The position numbers and the translations under genes were made by a program. A stretch of 64,000 bases of DNA from Geminocystis sp050753365 (GTDB lineage: Bacteria; Cyanobacteriota; Cyanobacteriia; Cyanobacteriales; Cyanobacteriaceae). Below the pieces are notes generated by a model, which did no database searches, was not told the DNA's origin, and saw nothing but the letters and a program-made list of their open reading frames with translations. Within the stretch, counting starts at the first letter, position 1, and each line of letters opens with the position of its first letter. Of the stretch, positions 46,789-53,900 are shown one piece after another. Location of the stretch: NCBI RefSeq assembly GCF_050753365.1, contig NZ_JBLZFY010000002.1:1-64000 (forward strand). Direction: 5' to 3'.

Positions 46789-47979
46789 ATGAAAGAAAAA
46801 TATGACCTTGTAAAACTTAGCGATATATGTGAAATTAAAAGCGGAGGCACTCCATCAAGAAATGAAAAAGATAATTATGGTGGTTCAATTCCTTGGGCTA
46901 AAATTTCAGATATAGAAGCCTCTAATGGCACTTTATTTACAACGGAAGAAACAATAACAGAGAAAGGTTTAAAAGCAATTCGTAATAGAATTTTTGATGA
47001 AGGTACTTTACTTTTTGCTATGTATGGATCTGTTGGCAAAATGGCATTTACAGAAGTTAAAGTTTCTACTAATCAAGCAATTTTAGGAATAAATATTAAG
47101 GATCAAAGTAAATTATATGATCGATATTTATATTACTGGTTATTAGGAAAAAAAAATGAATTTCTATACTTAGCAAATGGTGTCACGCAAAAAAATTTAT
47201 CGGCAACTTTTCTCAGAAATGTAAAAATCCCTTTACCATCGATCGAACTTCAACGTAGGATAGCCCAGATATTGGATAAGGCGGATGAAATCGTGAAGAA
47301 AAGGAAAAGCTCGATCGCACTCACCGAACAACTGCAAAAGTCCATCTTCCTCGATATGTTTGGAGATCCCGTTACTAATCCTAAAGGTTGGGATGTAGTA
47401 AAATTAGGAGAGTATATTCTACATTGTAATAATGGTTTGAGTAGAAGAAGAAAAATATTCGATAATGTTGGTAATATTGTATTGAGATTACAAGATATAA
47501 AAGCAGGGAAAATCGATTTTTCTGAACCAAATAGAATTCCGTTAGAATTATCGGAGCAAAAACGGTATCAATTACAAAAAGGTGACTTACTATTTATTAG
47601 AGTAAATGGTAATAAAGAATATGTTGGAAGATGTGCTGTATATAATGGTTTCCAAGAAGATGTTTATCACAATGACCATATTATTCGTATTCAAACAAAA
47701 GCAAACTTAAAAACTGAATATTTAGCCTTTGTTTTTAATAATAGTTATGGGAAAAAAATCATTGAAAGCTATATCAAAACATCCGCAGGTCAATATACTA
47801 TAAGTCAACAGGGATTAGAATCGATTTCTATACCAATACCACCTAAAGAACTTCAAGAAAAGTTTATCCAATATAGCATCATGATTCAAAAAACTGCAAA
47901 TAACTATGTAAAGTCATTACAAGAATCAGAAAACTTATTCAACTCCTTATTGCAGAGGGCATTCAAAGGAGAGTTATAA
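46789..47979 (+). CDS. hsdS: Type I restriction-modification, specificity subunit
   Basis: 396 residues from the ATG at 46789; GGGAG (46775-46779) sits nine bases before it, while the earlier in-frame ATG at 46780 directly abuts that site. Two target-recognition domains (about 1-150 and 198-380) each open with a K-L-x-E/D-I/Y segment (YDLVKLSDICEIKSGGTPS; WDVVKLGEYILHCNNGL). Conserved coiled-coil helices follow each TRD (LQRRIAQILDKADEIVKK, PPKELQEKF). It gives the HsdMSR complex its bipartite target; the target cannot be read. Confidence 0.93.
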   Translation: MKEKYDLVKLSDICEIKSGGTPSRNEKDNYGGSIPWAKISDIEASNGTLFTTEETITEKGLKAIRNRIFDEGTLLFAMYGSVGKMAFTEVKVSTNQAILGINIKDQSKLYDRYLYYWLLGKKNEFLYLANGVTQKNLSATFLRNVKIPLPSIELQRRIAQILDKADEIVKKRKSSIALTEQLQKSIFLDMFGDPVTNPKGWDVVKLGEYILHCNNGLSRRRKIFDNVGNIVLRLQDIKAGKIDFSEPNRIPLELSEQKRYQLQKGDLLFIRVNGNKEYVGRCAVYNGFQEDVYHNDHIIRIQTKANLKTEYLAFVFNNSYGKKIIESYIKTSAGQYTISQQGLESISIPIPPKELQEKFIQYSIMIQKTANNYVKSLQESENLFNSLLQRAFKGEL

Positions 47980-47982
47980 AAG

Positions 47983-48309
47983 ATGAAAATTCCCGAAAAT
48001 GCCATTATCCCAAAAGCTAAAATCACCAGATATTTATTAATCTTTAAACCGAGAAATGATAAATCAAAATATTTAGCACAAGCAGGATTTACTCTTGATA
48101 ATTGGCAACTATTAAAATTAGCAATACAGCAAATCATTAGAGAAAATGAAGCCAAAGAAGATATAACAGATCAATACGGTACATATTACCAAGTAATTGG
48201 AGAATTAAAAGGAGTCAATAATCAAAACTTAACCGTTGTTACAATTTGGTTAAGAAGAGAAATAGATCAAGAATTTCAATTTATAACCCTAAAACCTTAT
48301 CGAGGATAA
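47983..48309 (+). CDS. DUF6883-like hypothetical protein
   Basis: 108 residues. IPENAIIPKAKITRYLL and AQAGFTLDNWQLLKLAIQQI resemble DUF6883 proteins, which pair with DUF4926 genes as here. Basic and polar; no catalytic motif seen. It is 3 bp after hsdS and 4 bp before the DUF4926-like gene. A toxin role has been suggested for such pairs; unproven. Confidence 0.7.
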   Translation: MKIPENAIIPKAKITRYLLIFKPRNDKSKYLAQAGFTLDNWQLLKLAIQQIIRENEAKEDITDQYGTYYQVIGELKGVNNQNLTVVTIWLRREIDQEFQFITLKPYRG

Positions 48310-48313
48310 CACC

Positions 48314-48562
48314 ATGAATATTGAACTATATCAAGAAATAACCCTAACCCGTGACATTCCACAACAACAACTAAAACAAGGAGACATAGCAACCCTAGTT
48401 GATTTCGTACCACATCCCACAGGAGGAGAAACAGGCTGTATCTTAGAAATATTTAACGCCCTCGGAGAATCCCTCAGAGTTGTTACCGTGCCTATTTCAG
48501 TGATAAAACCCCTTACCTCAGAGGATATATTAACCAGTCGTAAACAAGAAATTTTATTATGA
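48314..48562 (+). CDS. DUF4926-like protein
   Basis: 82 residues: LYQEITLTRDIPQQQLKQGD, IATLVDFV, GETGCILEIFNALGES and VVTVPISVIKP. This SH3-like small protein family usually follows DUF6883. It probably forms a pair with the preceding gene. It overlaps the next gene by 4 bp. Confidence 0.75.
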   Translation: MNIELYQEITLTRDIPQQQLKQGDIATLVDFVPHPTGGETGCILEIFNALGESLRVVTVPISVIKPLTSEDILTSRKQEILL

Positions 48563-48771
48563 ATACCCTAAAAATTTACTACGACAGCGAAGCCGACTTT
48601 TTAGAAGTACAATTTTCTCCCGTCAGTGGTTATATGAGAGAAACCGACAACGATAACCTGATGGAGAGAGTGGATTTAGAAGGAAAGATTATCGGCTTTT
48701 CCGTGCTAAACCTGCGTCAATTAGCCCAAGATAAACCCCTAATCGCCGAATTAATGACTAACGCCAGTTAA
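48559..48771 (+). CDS. DUF2283 protein
   Basis: 70 residues with the family pattern KIYYDSEADFLEVQF, LMERVDLEGKIIGFSVLNLR. DUF2283 proteins are often antitoxin partners of DUF4258/RelE-like toxins. No toxin follows; ATGA overlap with the upstream gene. Confidence 0.88.
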   Translation: MNTLKIYYDSEADFLEVQFSPVSGYMRETDNDNLMERVDLEGKIIGFSVLNLRQLAQDKPLIAELMTNAS

Positions 48772-48779
48772 ACCCCCCG

Positions 48780-49004
48780 ATGAATAACACAAAAACCCAA
48801 ACAAAAATTATCCGTCAAGGGGAATACATTGCCGAAATTGAGATTACCCTTACCTACACCGAAGAAGATTGGTTTCCTTACCTATCCCTCCAAGAAGCCG
48901 AAAAACTCGATAACCTACGCCTTGCCTTGCAAAACAACGACTTAAAAACCGCCACCCAACTAGCCCGTATTTATCGCCTAACTCCAGTAACATTAACAGC
49001 ATAA
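48780..49004 (+). CDS. Small hypothetical protein, TA-island type
   Basis: 74 residues: a beta-rich N-terminus (TKIIRQGEYIAEIEITLTYT) with EEDWFPYLSL, then helices (EAEKLDNLRLALQNNDLKTA). It recurs beside DUF2283/DUF4926 genes in cyanobacteria, but I know no name for it. It is 8 bp after the DUF2283 gene. Confidence 0.65.
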   Translation: MNNTKTQTKIIRQGEYIAEIEITLTYTEEDWFPYLSLQEAEKLDNLRLALQNNDLKTATQLARIYRLTPVTLTA

Positions 49005-49062
49005 AATGAAAATAGAAATTGTATAATTGTCAGATAAGAAATAACTTACTAGAGAGAATAAA

Positions 49063-49422
49063 ATGGAACAAATAACCATCAATTTGCCCAAAGAAATAGC
49101 CTTAAGATATAACAGTATCTCAGAAGAAGATCGAGAAAATATAGAACAAAAACTGACAAAAATCATCAACTTAGAACTAGAAAATGTCAGACAAAAATCT
49201 AATGATAAACTAAGTGAATTAATGGACGAAATCAGTATGAAAGCTCAAGCTAGAGGATTAACACCCGAAATATTAATAAACATTTTAAATGAAGCATTAG
49301 ACGAAAAAAGACAACAAGCATCATTGAAATTATCGGCAACGATGGATAAAGCAAGTGATGAAGCAGAAGCTAATGGATTAACACCTGAAATATTAGAATC
49401 AATCTTAGCTGAAGATGAATAA
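49063..49422 (+). CDS. Antitoxin partner of PIN toxin
   Basis: 119 residues, helical, with a duplicated motif: ARGLTPEILINIL and ANGLTPEILESIL. It precedes the PIN gene with an 8-bp overlap. The N-terminus MEQITINLPKEIALRY is a ribbon-type antitoxin start. Own SD AGAGAATA is weak. Confidence 0.75.
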   Translation: MEQITINLPKEIALRYNSISEEDRENIEQKLTKIINLELENVRQKSNDKLSELMDEISMKAQARGLTPEILINILNEALDEKRQQASLKLSATMDKASDEAEANGLTPEILESILAEDE

Positions 49423-49828
49423 ATCAAAGTTTGTTTTCGATTGTAACGTAATTATTAGTGCATTTTTGTTTAAAAAAAGTCAACCTCGTCTCGCATTAGA
49501 AAAAGTTAAAATTTGCGGAATAATCTTACTATCTGAATCGATAATTAATGAACTTAAAAATGTTATTCAAAGAGACAAATTCGATCGTTATTTATCTTTA
49601 ACTACCAGACAAGAATTATTGAACGACTTATTAGAACTTGCTGATAAAATAAATCCTACTGAAACGATTATAGATTGTCGAGATCCGAAAGATAATAAGT
49701 ATTTAGAATTAGCAGTAAGCGGTAAAGCTGAATATATCATCACTGGAGACAAAGACTTGTTAGTGTTAAATCCTTTTCGAGAGATTAAGATTATTAAACC
49801 TGATGAATTTTTATCGCTAACACCGTAG
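49415..49828 (+). CDS. PIN-domain toxin, COG1569 type
   Basis: 137 residues. PIN acids are present: D in VFDCNVIISAF (about 8), D/E in INELKNV and DPKDNKYLELA (about 90), D in ITGDKDLL (about 107). It appears complete and is coupled to its antitoxin by an 8-bp overlap. It is the only intact PIN toxin in this island. Confidence 0.9.
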   Translation: MNKSKFVFDCNVIISAFLFKKSQPRLALEKVKICGIILLSESIINELKNVIQRDKFDRYLSLTTRQELLNDLLELADKINPTETIIDCRDPKDNKYLELAVSGKAEYIITGDKDLLVLNPFREIKIIKPDEFLSLTP

Positions 49829-49846
49829 AAATCAAAGATTAAAACC

Positions 49847-50077
49847 ATGCACACCACAACCATTAAACCCCTCAGAAACGAACAAGATTACCAAGAAACC
49901 CTCGCCAGAATTGAACAGCTAATGGAAGCCATGCCAAATACCCCAGAATTTGACGAATTGGATGTACTTACCACCCTAGTGGAAGCCTACGAAGAAAAAT
50001 ATTATCCCATTGCCCCACCAAATCTCATCGATGCCGTAAAATTTAGAATAGAACAACACAATAAGCATACTTTATGA
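49847..50077 (+). CDS. HigA-like antitoxin, N-terminal half only
   Basis: 76 residues: TIKPLRNEQDYQETLARIEQ and DELDVLTTLVEAYEEKYYPI match the N-terminal dimer region of HigA (COG5499, about 120-140 residues). The HTH XRE domain that should follow (after IEAIKFRMEQ-like AVKFRIEQ) is missing. No HigB toxin is next to it. It is either a degraded gene or a shortened regulator. Confidence 0.7.
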   Translation: MHTTTIKPLRNEQDYQETLARIEQLMEAMPNTPEFDELDVLTTLVEAYEEKYYPIAPPNLIDAVKFRIEQHNKHTL

Positions 50078-50087
50078 ATCAAATCCA

Positions 50088-50282
50088 ATGGAAAAAGTAA
50101 TCACCAAAATAAAACTCAAACAACAAAAAAGCGACTTTAACTATTGGCAACAACAACCTTACGAAAAACGCTTAGAAGCCTTAGAAGAAATCCGTCAAGA
50201 ATACCATCAATACAAATACAATAATGCTGAATTAAGACTTCAAAGAGTTTATACAATTACGGATTTAGAAAACCTAGAATAA
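50088..50282 (+). CDS. Small hypothetical protein
   Basis: 64 residues, charged and helical: TKIKLKQQKSDFNYWQQQPY, EKRLEALEEIRQEYHQYK, RLQRVYTITDLE. It matches a widespread small family that precedes nucleotidyltransferase toxin genes, where an antitoxin role is assumed; here hsdR follows instead. Role unproven. Confidence 0.65.
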   Translation: MEKVITKIKLKQQKSDFNYWQQQPYEKRLEALEEIRQEYHQYKYNNAELRLQRVYTITDLENLE

Positions 50283-50295
50283 CTGGTAACTAGCC

Positions 50296-53200
50296 ATGAC
50301 ATCAAACTTCGACTTTTTAACCACCGACTTTCCCGAAATTTACGAAAGTGCCACCCGTGTCGAAAACCTCGCCCCGATCGATCGTCGTGCCTGTTGCTTT
50401 TATGCCCGTTATACCCTTGAACAAGCCGTTATTTGGCTATATGATAATGATCCCTACTTAAAATTACCCTACGATGATAGTTTAGGGGCATTAATTCACG
50501 AACAGACATTTAAAGATAACCTTCCCCCCAACCTCTTCCCAAAAGTTCGTATGATTCACAAAATCGGGAATAGTGCCGTCCACAGTAACGATAAAATCAC
50601 CGAAAAAGACGCAATTTATATTACACAGGAATTATTCCACTTTCTCTATTGGCTATGTCGCTACTACTCCCCCAACGGCAAAAACCTCCCCAAACTCAAA
50701 TACATCCCCCCCTTATTAAGGGGGGTTAGGGGGGATCAAACCTCACAAATAGGAGTTAAGGGAGAGCAAACTTCACAAATAGGGATGAGGGAAGATGAAA
50801 CCCTACCCACAGAGGTAAAAACTGAAGTAACCCCAGAGATAACCGTTGCCCAACTGCAAAAACTAGAGCAAGAACTATCTCAAGCCCAAGAAATGGCGAG
50901 AATTGCCGAAAAAAGACAAAAACAGACCGAAGCAGAATATAACCAACTCAAAGCCCAAATTACTCAACTCAAACAGGCAAACAGTACCTCCAAAGATAAT
51001 CATGATTATAACGAAACGGATACCCGTAAATATTTAATCGATGTCTTACTCAAGGAAATGGGGTGGGATATAACTCAACCCGACTTTACCGAGTACGAAA
51101 TAACAGGAATGCCCCAAAGCATTAACCCCACAGGCAAAGGCTACATTGATTATGTCTTATGGGATGATAACGGCTTACCCTTAGCGATAATAGAAGCCAA
51201 ACGCACCCAAAAAGATGTCAATTTAGGTAAACAACAAGCCAAACTCTATGCTGACTGCTTAGAAAACAAATTCCACCAACGCCCCATTATCTTTTACAGC
51301 AACGGTTATCAAACCTATCTTTGGGATGACAATAACTATCCCCCTCGCCTTGTGGAAGGCTTCCTCAAAAAAGATGAACTGCAAAGAATGATTTATCGCC
51401 GTAGTCACACTAAACTCCTTGATATAGTGCTACCCAATCAAGAAATAGCAGGGAGAAGTTACCAAATAGAAGCCATTAAACGAGTGACGGAAACCTTTGA
51501 GCAAAAAGCCCGTAAAGCCTTGCTAGTCATGGCAACAGGTACAGGAAAAACTAGAACCTCGATCGCTCTTATTGATGTGTTAACGAGGGCAAACTGGATT
51601 AAAAGAGTGCTATTTTTAGCAGACAGGACATCATTACTAACCCAAGCTAAAAGAGCGATACAGAAACACTTACCCCACGCCATAGCAGTGGATTTGACCA
51701 AAGAAAAAGACGTAAGCGGTGCAAATATAATTCTTTCCACATACCCCACCATGATGAACCGCATCAACAACGACACCGATAAATCTCCCTCCCCTAGTAG
51801 AGAGATTGAGGGGGAAGTTAAAACCTTCGGGGTGGGTTACTTTGATTTAGTGATTATAGATGAAGCTCACCGTAGTATTTACCAAAAATATCAAGCCCTG
51901 TTCACTTATTTTGATAGTTTATTAATCGGTTTAACCGCCACTCCTAGAAACGAAATTAATCGAGACACCTACCGCATTTTTGACTTAGAAGCAGGGAATC
52001 CCACCTTTGCCTACGAATTACAAGACGCTATTAGTGACGGCTATTTAGTACCGCCCACAGGTATTAATGTACCCTTTAAATTTCTGCGTAGTGGGGTGAA
52101 ATATAACGAATTATCTCCCGAAGAACAACTAGAATATGAAGAAAAATTCTATGATGAAGAAACAGGGGAAATCCCCAAAGAAATTAACGCTACCGCCCTT
52201 AATCGTTGGTTGTTTAATGAAAATACCGTTGATAAAGCCTTAGAAATCCTCATGGATTGGGGCTTAAAAGTCCATCAGTTCGATCGACTCGGCAAAACCA
52301 TCATCTTTGCTAGAAATCATCAACACGCCCTATTTATTGAAGAGAGATTTAACTATAATTATCCCCATTTTCAAGGCAAATTTGCCCGTATTATCGACAG
52401 TCATGACAATTATGCCCAAAGTATCCTCGATGACTTCTCAAACCCCGAAAAAGAGCCAATAATCGCCATTTCTGTGGATATGTTAGATACTGGGGTGGAC
52501 GTGCCAGAAGTGCTAAATTTGGTATTTTTCAAACCCGTTTACTCCGAAGTCAAATTTAACCAGATGATAGGTAGAGGTACTCGTTTATGTCCTAATTTAT
52601 TCGGTATAGGTAGGGATAAAACAGAATTTTTGATTTTTGATTTATGTGATAACTTTGCTTATTTTAGTCAAGAAGTCAAGGAAAAAGAACAAACCCCCTC
52701 AGAATCCTTGCACACTCGACTATTAAAGGCAAAATTGGAATTATGGGAATGTTTAGACACCGCCGAAAAAAATACCACTCCTGTCAATAACCCTCAAAAT
52801 CGAGTAAAAGAACCTCAAAGCAACCCTTATACTGTAGTTAAAACGGAGAATCTCAGGGAAAAAATACTCGATGAGTTACATCAACACGTTACCAGTATGG
52901 AAGAAAATAATTTTCTGGTGCGTCGCCATTTAGAAACGGTGGAGACTTTTAGTCAACGAGAAAAATGGCACAATTTGACTCAAGAGGATAAGCAAATAAT
53001 TCTCGATACCCTTATCCCTCTGCCTAATAGTTTACCAGTGGAAAATCCCCGTCTCAAAAATTTCGATCTTCTTTGCCTAAAAATTCAGTTAGCTATCCTC
53101 AAAAATACCCAAGATTTTGAAACCTTACGGGATAAAGTGAGGGATTTATTAGCCTGTTTAGAAGATAAAAAAACTATCCCCATTGTTAAGGATAAATTAA

Positions 53201-53898
53201 GTTTCATCGAACAGGTGCAATCAGAATCATGGTGGCAAGATGTAACGGTTTATCTAGTGGAAGAAATGAGGGTAAATCTGCGAGATTTAATGATATTTAT
53301 AGATAAACAACAGGAAAATATTATTTGCACTAATTTTGAGGATGAATTAGGCGAATTAGAAACTGTGTCAGTGCCTAACCGTCAAACGGGTTTCAGTTCT
53401 CATCAATATAGTAAAAAGGTACAAAATTATATCTTAGCTCATCAAGATCATATCTCGATCGTCAAGTTAAAACGGAATTTACCCCTGACAGAAACGGATT
53501 TAAGGGAATTAGAAAAGATGTTATTCACCTCAGAGGGAATGGAATCGAGGGATAAATTTGAGTTAGTGTATGGTAAAAGAAATCTAAAGAGTTTTATTCG
53601 TGAACTGGTAGGATTAGACAAAAACACAGCTAAAGAAGCCTTTAGTAAGTATTTAGAAAACAACAACCTGAGTGCTAACCAAATCCGTTTTATTGAACAA
53701 ATTATCAACTGGTTAACCCAACACGGGGTAATGAATCCCCCCCTTTTGTATGAATCCCCTTTCACTGATATTCATCCCGAAGGTTTAGATGGAGTATTCA
53801 ATGATAAAGATGCGGATAATATAATTGCGATCGTACGTTACTTTAATGAAGGAGTAGAAACAACCTTCACCTCTAATTTCTTCATTCTTAATTCTTAA
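50296..53898 (+). CDS. hsdR: Type I restriction-modification, endonuclease/translocase subunit
   Basis: 1200 residues. An N-terminal DUF4145 domain (about 1-120), a coiled coil (about 178-235), a PD-(D/E)XK nuclease (D in YIDYVLWDD about 283; IEAKRT about 298), then SF2 motor motifs: ATGTGKT (413-419), DEAH (about 523), GLTATP (about 545), QMIGRGTR (about 756). The C-terminal helical domain binds HsdM. Two low-complexity insertions (about 138-170 and 494-507) are encoded by dispersed GC-rich repeats in frame. The last codons lie in a TTCTTAA heptamer repeat shared with the convergent ribonuclease gene. Confidence 0.94.
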   Translation: MTSNFDFLTTDFPEIYESATRVENLAPIDRRACCFYARYTLEQAVIWLYDNDPYLKLPYDDSLGALIHEQTFKDNLPPNLFPKVRMIHKIGNSAVHSNDKITEKDAIYITQELFHFLYWLCRYYSPNGKNLPKLKYIPPLLRGVRGDQTSQIGVKGEQTSQIGMREDETLPTEVKTEVTPEITVAQLQKLEQELSQAQEMARIAEKRQKQTEAEYNQLKAQITQLKQANSTSKDNHDYNETDTRKYLIDVLLKEMGWDITQPDFTEYEITGMPQSINPTGKGYIDYVLWDDNGLPLAIIEAKRTQKDVNLGKQQAKLYADCLENKFHQRPIIFYSNGYQTYLWDDNNYPPRLVEGFLKKDELQRMIYRRSHTKLLDIVLPNQEIAGRSYQIEAIKRVTETFEQKARKALLVMATGTGKTRTSIALIDVLTRANWIKRVLFLADRTSLLTQAKRAIQKHLPHAIAVDLTKEKDVSGANIILSTYPTMMNRINNDTDKSPSPSREIEGEVKTFGVGYFDLVIIDEAHRSIYQKYQALFTYFDSLLIGLTATPRNEINRDTYRIFDLEAGNPTFAYELQDAISDGYLVPPTGINVPFKFLRSGVKYNELSPEEQLEYEEKFYDEETGEIPKEINATALNRWLFNENTVDKALEILMDWGLKVHQFDRLGKTIIFARNHQHALFIEERFNYNYPHFQGKFARIIDSHDNYAQSILDDFSNPEKEPIIAISVDMLDTGVDVPEVLNLVFFKPVYSEVKFNQMIGRGTRLCPNLFGIGRDKTEFLIFDLCDNFAYFSQEVKEKEQTPSESLHTRLLKAKLELWECLDTAEKNTTPVNNPQNRVKEPQSNPYTVVKTENLREKILDELHQHVTSMEENNFLVRRHLETVETFSQREKWHNLTQEDKQIILDTLIPLPNSLPVENPRLKNFDLLCLKIQLAILKNTQDFETLRDKVRDLLACLEDKKTIPIVKDKLSFIEQVQSESWWQDVTVYLVEEMRVNLRDLMIFIDKQQENIICTNFEDELGELETVSVPNRQTGFSSHQYSKKVQNYILAHQDHISIVKLKRNLPLTETDLRELEKMLFTSEGMESRDKFELVYGKRNLKSFIRELVGLDKNTAKEAFSKYLENNNLSANQIRFIEQIINWLTQHGVMNPPLLYESPFTDIHPEGLDGVFNDKDADNIIAIVRYFNEGVETTFTSNFFILNS
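50703..50745 (+). repeat. GC-rich dispersed repeat read in frame in hsdR
   Basis: CCCCCCTTATTAAGGGGGGT TAGGGGGGATCAAA encodes PPLLRGVRGDQ. A close copy is intergenic at 61565-61599. It is part of the insertion at hsdR residues 138-170. Confidence 0.85.
51783..51823 (+). repeat. Second GC-rich repeat read in frame in hsdR
   Basis: TCTCCCTCCCCTAGTAGAGA then GATTGAGGGGGAAG encodes SPSPSREIEGEV, between the conserved STYPTMMNRI and GYFDLVIIDEAH segments of the motor. It has the hairpin layout of the GC-rich dispersed repeats seen intergenically. Confidence 0.6.
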
Positions 53899-53900
53899 TT
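53884..53900. repeat. TTCTTAA heptamer repeat at convergent gene ends
   Basis: Two TTCTTAA units plus a half encode the last residues and stop codon of hsdR and, on the other strand, those of the RNB gene. Confidence 0.75.
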
